A stretch of 64,000 nt of DNA from Hirudinaria manillensis (taxonomy: Eukaryota > Annelida > Clitellata > Hirudinida > Hirudinidae), in contig CM067530.1 of NCBI GenBank assembly GCA_034509925.1, positions 1,821,001 through 1,885,000 on the forward strand, read 5' to 3'. Position 1 is the stretch's first letter. Every line of letters begins with the position of its first letter. The position numbers and the translations under genes were made by a program. Under the pieces are notes generated by a model. That model searched no databases, was not told where the DNA came from, and was given only the letters and a program-made list of their open reading frames with translations. Of the stretch, positions 1-9,652 are shown piece by piece.

Positions 1-1430
1 AAATCAAAATCTATTTGCTTAATTTTAAGGCCCTTCCCGTTTTTACTGTAAAACATTTCTAAAGAACTTGAACAAACCAAGACTTATTTTGAATACCACG
101 TCAATTTCCCTGGCATTAAATGACTTTCGGCTAGCTGATCAAACAAAGTTGACGTAATCTTGTTTTCGATTAAATTTTGTTTTCAAGTTATTATTATTAT
201 TATTATTGACAGGGCAATCGATGCAGCCATCATTTCGAAAAATTTTCTTGAATGCTGTGTCGCTGATGAGCAATGTAATATGTGTTCAACCCAATTGCAA
301 ATACATTCTCTCTTATGCCTCGCTATCTCTCTATTTCCTTCTTTGACATCGATGGCTTCCTATTCTTCTGACTGCAGGGACATCGGAGTTCTCTCTCAAG
401 AAATCACAGTAAGAAATGATAAGACAAGAAGTGTTTGCATCCTAATCAGGAATAATAAAATTAATTAAACTTCCCTGAAATATCAAATCAGAATAGTAAT
501 AATCATTAAGATTTCAAATTCCTGAAGGAAATGCTCACCTCCCACAGATATTTTCAATCTCTTTCGTAACGCAATTTGGTCGAAGTTCTTTTTAAATATT
601 GAGTGTTAATTATCTGTCAAACTTTACCATTACACTCACTCATTTTCAGATTAACTAATCTATTGTTTTAACGGTCATAAATCATGGTCATGAATCAAAG
701 CTTTCAAAAATCAAACGAATAATTTATATTCGATATAAAAAAAATCATTGAAGAAAAACAAATTTAAAAGGCGGCAATTGTATCAAAGGTGGTAAACCAT
801 AGCAGCACATATCATTATTTTCCTTTAAAAAAATTAGAAAATAAGAAGATTGAAGAAGAAATGAAGATTTTGAACTTAGTCATACTTAAGAGAATCCTTA
901 GCCCACCGCTACAAACTTTTTAATCGGATTTATGACGACATTTTGGCCTCTTGCGAGCAAATTTTGCTAAAACAAAAACTAAACTCGACCCAATTGCTTC
1001 TAGGAACAGTCATATTACTATGATTGTTTATTCCAGCTTTGATTTTAATAAGTCAGGCGCATTCAAAGACTGTAATATAGAGGAATTGCACTACCGATAA
1101 ATATTAGCAAAGTCTCCAACCTAAATTTTCCCAAATCTGCCGGAAAAACACTGGGTAACAGGAATTAGCAATATTTTTTTACGAGCATTATTCGCGAGAA
1201 ATCGTTAATTTTCAGTTTCCACAAGCATTTCTATTATAAATTAAATTTATATTATCATCCACATTAACTAATTAAACGGAAAGGGTCAATAGAGACTCGA
1301 AAACACATTGGCGAGAAGCCAGACCCGCGGTAAACGAACGTGGATGTTCAACTTAAAAGTTAAATATGTCTTCCCTGCCCGTCAATCCCACAGAATTTAG
1401 TGTTCCGCGGCACGGTCTTTCATCTTGGCA
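1..1430. other. Intergenic, start of the duplicated cluster
   Basis: I see no supportable gene here. The first 200 bases are related to 5488-5665: the same run of sequence about a segment beginning AATCAAAATCTA, then AATTTTAAGGCC, then GAATACCA. This marks an old duplication. A 102-codon open frame at 160-468 has no signal peptide, is interrupted by an Ile run from a short TTA microsatellite (about 189-208), and shows no recognisable domain, so I do not call it. Confidence 0.6.
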
Positions 1431-1721
1431 ACCATCAGATCTGTGACGGATATGGATCAATAATAATTTTTCATAAATTAAATATTTCATATCCAGCTAT
1501 GGATCAAAGACAAAGATTTTCTTAGATTTATTGACTCGACAAACTTCAACTTTTGTCAAACTTTGTTAAAAAAATCTTTATTTTTGAATATTAATAAGTT
1601 CATACTTATGAAATTTGTTTGCTATCACATCACAGGGTTTTTTTTAAAACAATTCCCGAGTGATTCTAGCTAATCTTACGACTAAGAAGAGAGGCATGTT
1701 TAATTCACAAAGCAACATTTT

Positions 1722-2003
1722 TTAATCCCCGAGAACAAAAGCACACAAAGCAATCACCATCAAATTAATTAAACTGGTTCCACTCAATCCAGGCGAAAGT
1801 CCCCAAAAGAAAATTGTTCCATGGGCTTCTCTTTTAATGTGATTTTCCTTGTTAACTTCGAAGAGACTGCTTGCTGGAAGTTGTTTTTCGCTTTCAACGA
1901 TTCCAGGTCTTTCGACTAAAGTTAATCTCTGGTCGTCTGCATTTTGTCTTGAAAGTGCTTCTCCACAAATACTTATCAATAGGATTAAGACTTTGACTTG
2001 CAT
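1722..2003 (-). CDS. Small secreted precursor, family copy 1
   Basis: This single-exon gene encodes 93 residues; the family is not one I recognise. Residues 1-18 form a signal peptide (MQVKVLILLISICGEALS). An acidic and polar segment follows, then Lys-Arg at 57-58, a typical furin or prohormone-convertase site. The tail has a conserved SPGLSGTSLINLM stretch and ends in a hydrophobic run (about 76-91) closing at Gly-Asp. A small-residue Ser-Gly patch before a C-terminal hydrophobic segment is what GPI-anchor signals look like, so the product may be a short peptide tethered to the membrane; a plain hydrophobic mature peptide is the alternative. There are no paired cysteines after the signal. 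Homologues lie at 5776-6060, 6965-7240 and 12839-13040. A TATA box sits about 55 bases upstream of the ATG. The function is unknown. Confidence 0.8.
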   Translation of the reverse strand: MQVKVLILLISICGEALSRQNADDQRLTLVERPGIVESEKQLPASSLFEVNKENHIKREAHGTIFFWGLSPGLSGTSLINLMVIALCAFVLGD

Positions 2004-2056
2004 CTTGCAATCTTTCTAAAATACCGAACAAAGTTGACACATTCTAATCTGTGCCC

Positions 2057-2063
2057 TTTTTAT
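2057..2063 (-). promoter_or_regulatory. TATA box of the copy 1 precursor gene
   Basis: On the minus strand the sequence reads CTATAAAAAGGGCAC, 54 to 60 bases before the ATG at 2003. That places the transcription start near 2030 with a short leader. In copy 3 the matching site is altered to TGTAAAAATGG, and in copy 2 it is not recognisable, so copy 1 may be the best expressed. Confidence 0.55.
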
Positions 2064-2640
2064 AGCGTGAACATGTTTTTGTCGTAAGTAACTGGAATAT
2101 TTCGCAGACCTTATCATTAAGGCTAAGATAAGATTTTCCCATTGATTAAGATTATCTCCTGGATTCACGAATTTAACAAGTATAAGTGAAAGCATTACCA
2201 TGCATGGACTTGGGTAATGACATTCAATAACATTATTAATGTTTATTCAGTTAATGCCTTTAATGAATGACAAAACTAATTTGCATGTTGTCAAAGATTT
2301 AACGGTTGTTACGCGATTTAGATGCAAAAGCGCCATATCTCAGCAAACCACACACTGCCGGAGTTTTTATCGCTCTCTAAACTCAAAGATTTATTTGCTT
2401 CCGATTAGAAATAATTGATTGTAATTTCTAGGGGCTACGTGATTTATTTGTTCTGTCATCATCGATCCAGATATGTAAATGATAGGTGATTGTTGATAAG
2501 TGGATAAGTGATAACACTTGTACGACACAGAATGGATCTGGAAGTGGCATACATTTCCATGGCAAATGACTCAATTAATAATATTGGGAATATATGTTTG
2601 CATCATTCGCTGCAACTGAAGGATAAGATGAATGTTCAAA
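2064..2640. repeat. Conserved upstream block shared with copies 3 and 4
   Basis: This non-coding block upstream of copy 1 matches 7310-7800 closely, including a stretch about GGACTTGGGTAATGACAT and another about CACTGCCGGAGTTTTTATCG. Its distal half recurs at 13060-13380. It is a remnant of tandem duplication and may hold shared control sites. From 2641 to about 3120 I see only AT-rich DNA. Confidence 0.75.
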
Positions 2641-3162
2641 GTAAATAAATATTTCTTGGAGTTTTCCCGGAATTGTTATCTCCATAAACTTTCATCCATA
2701 AATCGAATTTGTAGAATGCAATAAAACTTAAATCGGTTTTTATTTTTTGGTTAATTGAAATATCTAAGAGCTATTGAATTATGAAATATAAAACAGATTA
2801 TGGCTGCAATGCAGTCCAACAAACAATTTGACTTTAATCGCAAATAAATATAGCGGAATTTCTATGTAAAGTAATTGTTTTGCTGAAATTCACTCAACCA
2901 GAATTATGAGACAAAATGTTATCGGTATATCCTTTTCTATAAAGTCTGTTTTTCCAATCAGTTGATCAATATGCGGATGAAGCAGTCCCTTGTTGGTATC
3001 GATTTAATGTTGTTTTATTTAATTTCTTAATGGCATGAAATGTTATATTGGGGAAACATTATGATGTTTTATGATTACAGACAGAAAAGGGTAGAAATCG
3101 GCGACAAATTGAAGTGAAACTGATATTAAAAGACTGACCAATACTTTATTATAAAGCTTAAA

Positions 3163-3474
3163 ATGAATAGGATCATCGCTTGTCTAATTCTACTGACTGT
3201 AATTTATAAAGTTTTATCAACTTCTCAAATGGATCAAGAGTACGGTCTTGGGAAAGCTCCGGGAACTATTGATGATTACGTGGATATGAACTTAAAGGAC
3301 GTGGAGGAATCGAGTGGCAGGCTTCAGAAAAGGATAAGAACCAATCAGGGATTTTGGTGCATGTGGTGCGACTTGTTCTTTCGCAAGAGAAAGAAGCAAA
3401 TTGTGAAGACAACGGCCAAACCTCAACTAAGACGGCGAACCCCGACCACAAAAAAATCAACGGTTAAACCATGA
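3163..3474 (+). CDS. Small secreted basic precursor with FWCMWC motif
   Basis: This single-exon gene encodes 103 residues. Residues 1-19 form a signal peptide (MNRIIACLILLTVIYKVLS). An acidic propeptide-like part (about 20-52) ends at Gln-Lys-Arg 55-57. The putative mature part begins IRTNQG, contains FWCMWC at 64-69 (a CxxC pair between aromatic residues), and continues with FFRKRKK and a Lys/Thr/Pro-rich tail. Only those two cysteines lie outside the signal, so one small disulfide ring or a metal site is possible. A TATTAAA box lies about 40 bases upstream of the ATG. I do not recognise the family. The layout of signal, acidic spacer, dibasic site and basic peptide is common to neuropeptide, antimicrobial and other secreted peptide precursors; the sequence does not decide between them. 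Confidence 0.7.
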   Translation: MNRIIACLILLTVIYKVLSTSQMDQEYGLGKAPGTIDDYVDMNLKDVEESSGRLQKRIRTNQGFWCMWCDLFFRKRKKQIVKTTAKPQLRRRTPTTKKSTVKP

Positions 3475-3484
3475 CATTAATTGC

Positions 3485-4120
3485 TCAAATGGTTGCAGTC
3501 CAGGAAGGCATCCAGGCAGCTTCTATTAGGCTTATATAGTATTTTATGCATATATTGGAAGATATTGGAATTATTTGCTTAAATATTTCATAAATATATT
3601 TCTTATAATTTGAAATATATTTCTTAAACATGTTGGAAGATATTGGAATTATTTGCTCATATGTTTCATTGATAATGTGATAATTCAGCATTTTAGAAAT
3701 GTGGTTCAGTTCTCCTAGGTTATTGAACTTAAATTAATTTATTTAAATATCACCAATTAAAATTAGTAATTATATCTTGATGGCAGTGGTAAAGTTGGAG
3801 AAATTTTTAAAATTGAGAAACATCAAAGATCATAAATGACACAAGGTAACAACCAAGCAATTAAACTGACTGTTGGTGCAGAACATTAATTGTTCTGTTT
3901 CTCCAATCCTTTGTAAACGTTCAAACTTATCCTCTCTCACTTACAGGTGCAGGTTTGAACAATGAAATTATCTTCTAAAAGCATTTAATTTCTATTCAAG
4001 TAATCAAGTTTAATTAATCAATAAATTTACTTGCGATACATTTGTTAAATAATAATTGAGCATAATAATAATAATATCTCAAACGTCATTCGGCTTTTAT
4101 AAACGGAAAACAAACAAATA
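3485..4120. other. Gene-free AT-rich spacer
   Basis: I see nothing coding. At about 3550-3670 the sequence GGAAGATATTGGAATTATTTGC occurs twice about 90 bases apart, a short local duplication. A minus-strand open frame across it is a by-product of that repeat. Confidence 0.5.
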
Positions 4121-4125
4121 AATCT

Positions 4126-4422
4126 CTAAAACGGGAAAATTGATGACATGAGCTTCGCCAAAAGTACTAGGTAAGTCAATCGATTCGGGATTAATTTCAA
4201 AGAACTCGACGAATCCATGTCTTGTCTGCCACTTTCCCAGGAGCAGCCATAGTTTCTTTTCCACCGTTCGAGGCCGTTTTCGATGTCTTCATCTTCAATA
4301 CTTTCGTAAATGTTGTTACTGCTGCTCTGCTCTCCGACTGACGACGATCGAGAATTTGGTGTTGTTGTTGTTGGCTCCTCACAAACCATTATCAGAAAAC
4401 TCACGATGATCAATTTAAGCAT
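4126..4422 (-). CDS. Small secreted Ser-rich precursor with dibasic site
   Basis: This single-exon gene encodes 98 residues and does not match the other cluster members in sequence. Residues 1-15 form a signal peptide (MLKLIIVSFLIMVCE). A Thr/Ser-rich part (17-36) and an acidic stretch (IEDEDIENG, 42-50) follow, then Arg-Trp-Lys-Arg at 53-56, a strong furin-type site. After it come NYGCSWESG, four serines at 71-74, and a mostly hydrophobic C-terminus (82-98) after a short basic and polar linker. A lone cysteine follows the cleavage site. As in the 1722-2003 family, the hydrophobic end could be a GPI-attachment signal. The shared position of the dibasic site suggests convergent or very old common architecture. 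The function is unknown. Confidence 0.65.
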   Translation of the reverse strand: MLKLIIVSFLIMVCEEPTTTTPNSRSSSVGEQSSSNNIYESIEDEDIENGLERWKRNYGCSWESGRQDMDSSSSLKLIPNRLTYLVLLAKLMSSIFPF

Positions 4423-5487
4423 CTTTGTTCAGTTTGAACAAATTCATAATTCAAGAAAATATGCGAATTGAATATGCGAACGTCTGCGAATAACCAGAAC
4501 TTATAATTTCGCAAGCAGATCATTGATTTAAAGAAGAGGCTCCCATAATTGCCACCTTCTTAATTTTTAACTTACTTAATCTAGAAACAATGCGAACTGC
4601 CCTTTGCACGTTAGCTGAGCCAATTATATAGCGCCCAACACAGAGGCGATACAATTCCACAGGAAGATACATGTAAAGGTACTGTTGAGTTTTGCATTTG
4701 GACTTTTCAGTTGCCAACTTATACTGCAATACCCAATGATGTTGAAATTCTCTCTTAGTCGAGTTTGGAAGGGTTGATTTAAAAGTAGATTTAAGATAAA
4801 TCTGAATAAAGCTAATTTGAGAAATTAAATTAATTTTAGAAAAATATCTATCCTTCTCTCATTAAATGACGTTCCCTCTGCATCCACTATCAATTCTTCT
4901 TACTGATAAGTTAATCGACATTCATTAATCATATTTTAATAATTTTAATTCGCACTGAGTGGATGTAATTCAAACATGAAATTTACGTAATAAGATTACT
5001 TTTGCTCGCACTGGAGTTGAAAATCATTAAATACATTTAAAGGTTGATAAAATGTCATTCTCACGAATACAGTGGTGTATACCAATTAGTATGCTTCCTT
5101 GCATATCTGTGAATTAATATGCTAATACATCATCTATACGGTTTAACTTGAATTTTATAACCGGGACGTGCGCGAACGCAACTCCCCCAACACTAAAAAA
5201 TTATGCGCCCGAGTTACCTACATTTGAGGTAATCGCAGACTTCAGCCAACCCTCGGTGCAATGGGCTAGCCTCTACCTGGGTTAGCCGCCTTCTTGATCG
5301 CGGCTAGAACCTGCGCCAGGTAAGTTTAATCTTCCAGTCGGTCGAACACATTTATGCAACACGGCTGACAGTAACGAAGGTGTTTCTTATCGTCAAATGT
5401 CAATTAACTTTGATTAATTGATCAATTGATGGAATCTTTGTCAGTGGATGATGTTAATTTTGTAATGTAAGCGAGCCAATATTCACA
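4423..5487. other. Intergenic, with a GC-richer island at 5150-5350
   Basis: No gene is supported. One TATAGCGC motif lies at 4627-4634, followed by CACAGAGGCG. The stretch 5150-5350 is clearly richer in GC than its surroundings and has an imperfect hairpin around 5267-5291 (GGGCTAGCC, seven bases, GGGTTAGCC). It may be a short interspersed element or a remnant of one. I found no tRNA-like A and B boxes that I could defend. Confidence 0.4.
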
Positions 5488-5775
5488 AATGATGGAATCA
5501 AAATCTACCTGCTCAATTTTAAGGCCATTCTCGCTTTTATGTCCAAAGAACTTGAGTAAGCCAAGGCTTATTTTGAATACCATGACAATTTCCCCTAAAT
5601 TACTTTTTGCTGACTGATCAAATAACGTTAACAACGTTCATATCTTCAATAAATTTTTGTTTTAATCATTAATTTAATCATTAATCACATTACACACTAG
5701 CCGTCGATTCAAAACGTTTTCTTGAGTTTTAGTGGTGATGACGTCTGAGCAGTAGGAAGAGCATTTACAAAGCCA

Positions 5776-6060
5776 TTAATCCCTGAGAACAAAGGCGTAT
5801 ATCGCAATCAGCATCAATTTAATTAAACTGGCTCCACTTAATCCAGGCGAAAATGATTCATAAAAGAATAGTGATGCGATAGCTTCTCTTTTCATGTGAT
5901 TTTCTTTTTCCTCTTCGATGAAACTGCCTTTTGGAATTTGCCTTTTGCTTTCAAACATTCCAGATCTTTCAACTAAAGTTAATTTCTGGTCATCTTCGGT
6001 TTGCCTTGAAAGTGCTTCCCCACAAATAATTATCAATGAAATCAAGATTTTGACTCGCAT
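5776..6060 (-). CDS. Small secreted precursor, family copy 2
   Basis: This gene encodes 94 residues and is the most diverged intact family member. It keeps the signal peptide (MRVKILISLIIICGEALS), the acidic spacer with DDQKLTLVERSG, Lys-Arg at 57-58, SPGLSG at about 71-76 and the hydrophobic end closing at Arg-Asp. The segment right after Lys-Arg (EAIASLFFYESF) differs most from copy 1, so the putative mature part is the fast-changing section while the frame around it is kept. No convincing TATA box is at the position used by copy 1. A membrane-tethered peptide is an inference from the C-terminus only. Confidence 0.75.
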   Translation of the reverse strand: MRVKILISLIIICGEALSRQTEDDQKLTLVERSGMFESKRQIPKGSFIEEEKENHMKREAIASLFFYESFSPGLSGASLIKLMLIAIYAFVLRD

Positions 6061-6960
6061 TTTATGATCTTCCTAAAATACTGAATAAAGTTAACAATCT
6101 GTGCCCTCTAAAATCAACATTTTAAGGAATTTTTGTCGTAAACAGTTTTAACTTGAAGTTTTCTCAAAACTTATCAATATCTTATCTCTTTGATTAATTA
6201 ATGATTGCTTCGATTTTAACAAGTCCAGTGAAAACATTACCATTGATGGACTTGGGCAATAACATCCATCAAGATTATTAGTGTTTAGTAAGTTAAAGCT
6301 GACAGTGATTGACAAAACAAATATGAACGCTGAAAGATAACATCGTTGAAGAACTATTTAGAAGCAAACGCGACTGAAAATATTACAAATGGCACATTAA
6401 CATTTGTGACTTTCTAAACATAGAGCTTTATTTGCTTCCGATTACAAATACTTTTCTGGATCAAGTGACTTATTTGTTCTATCAATTGCTTATCTGAAAT
6501 GAATTTTCTAAAGTGTAGGGAAAAAGTGGAATAAAACTTTGATGTAATATAATAATGAATAACTTTCGTTGCAAGAAAATATATTATTGATATTTTTATT
6601 GGCTTTATAGCAATGACAAAGTCTCTACCGCGGCCTTCCATTAGATCCGTGGCTGAGAAGGATCAACAATAATTCTTAAATAAATTCTTAATTCGAACTT
6701 TTACATCTGGCTATCGATTAAAGGTAATGCTTTTATTTGGATTTATCTATTTGATAAAAATTCAACTTTCGTCATACTTAATTCACAAAATGTTTATTTA
6801 TTGCATATTAAAAAAAATCATAATTGCTATAATAATAATAATAATTTATTTGCTTTCACATCACAGGATTTTTTTTAAACAATCTTCGAGTGATTCTAAA
6901 TAATCGTATAATCATATTAATCATATTAATTATATTAATTATATTAATTCACAAAGCAAT
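6061..6960. other. Spacer between copies 2 and 3
   Basis: The part from about 6640 to 6890 is a diverged duplicate of 1430-1640, as shown by the shared order of short matches (GGATCAA, ATAATAATTTT, CTAT-GAT-AAAG, ACAGGATTTTTT). A short ATTA/TATTAATT run lies at about 6905-6950. No gene is seen. Confidence 0.5.
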
Positions 6961-6964
6961 ATTT

Positions 6965-7240
6965 TTAATCTCCGAGGACAAAAGCACACAAAGCAATCGC
7001 CATCAAATTAATTAAACTGGTTCCACTCAATCCAGGCGAAAATCCCCAATCGACAAAATTAGGTTCTCTTTTGGCAAAAATGTCCTTTTCATATTTGACG
7101 AGACTACTTTTTGGAAGTTGTTTTTCGCTTTTAACGATTCCAGATCTTTCAACTAAAGATAATCTCTGGTCGTCTGCATTTTGCCATGAAAGTGTTTCTC
7201 CACAAATACTTATCAACAAGATTAAGACTTTAACTTGCAT
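6965..7240 (-). CDS. Small secreted precursor, family copy 3
   Basis: This gene encodes 91 residues. It is close to copy 1 in the signal (MQVKVLILLISICGETLS), spacer and hydrophobic end, with Lys-Arg at 57-58. The segment after the dibasic site is EPNFVDWGFSPGLSG, different from copy 1 in both length and sequence. It is the direct relative of the broken copy at 12839-13040, which shares the same EPNFVDWGF segment. The upstream region is conserved with copy 1, but the TATA position reads GTAAAAAT. Function unknown; GPI tethering is possible but unproven. Confidence 0.75.
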   Translation of the reverse strand: MQVKVLILLISICGETLSWQNADDQRLSLVERSGIVKSEKQLPKSSLVKYEKDIFAKREPNFVDWGFSPGLSGTSLINLMAIALCAFVLGD

Positions 7241-8505
7241 CTTGTGATCTTCCTAAAATACAGAACAAAGTTAACAAATTTTAATCTGTGCCATTTTTAC
7301 AGCGTGAACTTTTTATGGCATTTTTTGTGGTAAGCAGTTTTCACTTGAAGCCTTTATTTGAAATCTTATCAACATCTTATCTTCTAGATTAATTCGTGAA
7401 TTTAACAATTACAAGTGAAAGCATGCATTACCATGCATGGACTTGGGTAATGACATTAAATAACATTATTAATGTTTATTCAGTTAATGCCTTTAATGAA
7501 TGACAAAACTAATTTGCATGTTGTCAAAGATTTAACGGTTGATATACGATTTAGATGCAAACGTGCCTTAAAATATCTCAGCAACTCTCACACTGCCGGA
7601 GTTTTTATCGCTCTCTAAACTCAAAGATTTATTTGCTTCCGATTAGAAATAATTGATTGTAATTTCTAGGGGAAAGTGACTTGTTCTGTCAGATTTGAAA
7701 TTGGATGCGTATCATTGGGAAAGAGCCCAATCGATAATATTGAGAATTTAGGTTTGCATCATTTGCTGCATCAACTGGAGAATAGGATGAAAGTTCAAAG
7801 CGGACAATCTATTGATTGGAATTTTCCCGGAATTGTTATTTTCAAGCTATAAACCTGCTACCATCTTATTATCATCACCATAAACCTCCATCTAAACTAT
7901 ATTATATATTAAAATATATTATTCTGTGCAATTATTCTAATGATATGTTTATTTAAATATTCATTTAGCATATTTAGAATTGTAATTCGCATTTTAATTT
8001 ATAGGCTATTATCCATTCTTCGAAATCAGAAATAACTAATTTTACTATTATGCAAGTGACGTTTTTTAAATAAATACATAAATCATTTGTCGCACTTAAA
8101 ATCGATAAGGCAGAAGATAAGATAATTGTAAATTAATTACCGGATTCAAATCTAATCTTTATAAATAAATTAAGCTTTATATCACGATTGGATTTTAAAC
8201 AATCCTTATTTTAATTTTGATACTATCAGTTGAACAATGGATATTGAACGTCTATCAGAACAATCACCAATTTATACCATGTGATGCAATCACTATGCTC
8301 AACCATGATCTGATTCTGATCTTTAATAGCAGAAGTGATTTACAAATTTGTATATATTTGGAGTGACATTCAATGAAATTTCAATCTTATCAAAATTATC
8401 AGAATGATTGATATTGATTTTGATAAAGAATGAATAAAAACAAAAGGTGCAACATTAGTTGAAGGAAAATTATTAGTTGATTGGTATTTTAAGAATATTA
8501 AAAGC

Positions 8506-8992
8506 ATGAATTTACTTTTCTTTCTTTCCTTAGCTGTTGTCAAGATTAATGCCGGTAAGAGTATATTTTAGACATCAATGCTTTACATTTCTAAATGTGG
8601 ACGAATTAAGAAACTACGTGATGATTCGGTTGTATAATATTAATTCCTATTTTTTCGTTATTAAACACAACGTTCAAGAGCTCTCTGTGTGCTGGGATTC
8701 CTACAATTTTGGCTTCTACGATCCATGTTTCGATTGGGATTGCAATTTTTATTGTCCTTCAGCTGCAAACAAAAGGGTCGTGGTGGCCGATCCAGAAAAC
8801 TGTCAGACATATTTTGTCTGCAAGGACAACAAGCTTATACCAAAGATGTGTCCGAATGGATTTTTGTATAACAGCAATATAAATAGATGTGCCAGGCAAA
8901 GGAATGGTTATGATAAGTGCCAACCAACCTGCAGGCCTCAGCATTACATTTACAAAGACTATGTCGTCCATGAAATTCCCACGATTGAGTGA
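8506..8992 (+). CDS. Secreted single-domain peritrophin-A protein, copy 1
   Basis: This is a two-exon gene: exon 1 is 8506-8554 and exon 2 is 8679-8992, with a 124-bp GT-AG intron in phase 1. It encodes 120 residues. Exon 1 carries the signal peptide (MNLLFFLSLAVVKINA), which an unspliced reading of the region would miss. Exon 2 carries one peritrophin-A (CBM14) domain. Its six cysteines are spaced C-15-C-5-C-9-C-12-C-9-C, as known for chitin-binding peritrophins, and the aromatic QTYFVC and GFLYN positions are present. Four more cysteines lie outside that core, three before and one after, so extra disulfides are likely. Such proteins bind chitin in the gut lining, cuticle or body fluid. The second copy is at 14243-14729. 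Confidence 0.88.
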
Positions 8993-9352
8993 TGAAATTG
9001 GAGGAACACAAACTAAAAATGCTCTTGCATCCGAACAAATCGAATTAAGAATCAATATTAAGAAGTTCATTTAATTTATCACATAACCGTTCAATTTATT
9101 CTAAATTTCCTGGAAATATACTACAGTTAAGTATGGGTCGAATGCACGATTACCTAAAGATTTGTTGGGTTTCATAAATCGGGCTGAAAGTTAAAGATGG
9201 TAACATTAACTGTTCGAAGTATCTTATTATTTCTCTTAAATAAAAAGTATTTTGGAAATATTTAACAATGGTAGTTTAACTAAGTAAACGGTTTATCTTA
9301 GAGAAAAATTTAAATATAAAATCAAATATAAAATTAAATATAAAAATCAAAT

Positions 9353-9354
<2 letters not shown>

Positions 9355-9379
<25 letters not shown>
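9355..9379. repeat. TAA microsatellite at the left edge of the retrotransposon insert
   Basis: A short (TAA)n run sits exactly where block A homology ends and retrotransposon sequence starts. The second duplicate has a plain TAA microsatellite at the corresponding place (15092-15163). Confidence 0.7.
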
Positions 9380-9383
<4 letters not shown>

Positions 9384-9565
9384 CTTTACAAAGTGTGTAG
9401 AGTTGATACCAGGACGACCAAAGACTTCGGAGATTCAGAAGATCTCCTTGCTGGGCACTGCCCACATTCTTCGGAAAGTTCTTGGATGAATTGCTGAGAG
9501 CACTGGTAGTGCTCAGCATTCATTCATCACCGGCTGTGAGACCGAGAAGAAGCAGGAAAAATGTG

Positions 9566-9575
<10 letters not shown>
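9380..9575 (+). mobile_element. Non-LTR retrotransposon 3' end, severely 5'-truncated
   Basis: The sequence encodes only the last 36 or so residues of a retrotransposon polyprotein (FTKCVELIPGRPKTSEIQK, then SLLGTAHILRKVLG and a stop at 9487-9489), followed by a 3' UTR. It is nearly identical to 34019-34215, the end of a longer copy of the same element. The UTR holds a stem-loop (9493-9517) and ends in GTGTATAATAATAA, running into a long (TAA)n tail. Truncation at the 5' end is normal for target-primed reverse transcription. Confidence 0.8.

Positions 9576-9651
<76 letters not shown>
9569..9651. repeat. (TAA)n tract joining two retrotransposon fragments
   Basis: About 27 perfect TAA units form the tail of the element on the left and at the same time the left border of the R2-like element on the right. 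There is no other sequence between them. Confidence 0.85.

Positions 9652-9652
<1 letters not shown>

Larger units (their letters stand above)
6880..9310. repeat. Block A, first copy of a segmental duplication
   Basis: This stretch is repeated at about 12820-15055 in the same orientation and gene order: small precursor gene (minus), conserved spacer, peritrophin gene (plus) and its 3' flank up to GTTTATCTTAGAGAA. The two copies differ by scattered substitutions, a deletion in the second precursor copy, and about 210 extra bases at 13520-13730 in the second copy. Boundaries are approximate. Confidence 0.85.

Noticed and set aside
160..468. Open frame of 102 codons with two Cys-rich spots
   Set aside because: No signal peptide or domain, starts at a non-conserved place, includes an Ile run from a TTA microsatellite, and the related copy near 5650 does not keep the frame.
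5230..5320. Possible tRNA or tRNA-derived element from the hairpin and GC content
   Set aside because: No acceptor stem pairing and no clear A or B box could be found.
8759..9070. Minus-strand frames of about 100 and 67 codons, repeated at 14496-14807
   Set aside because: They are shadows of the peritrophin exon, and are repeated only because the gene is duplicated.
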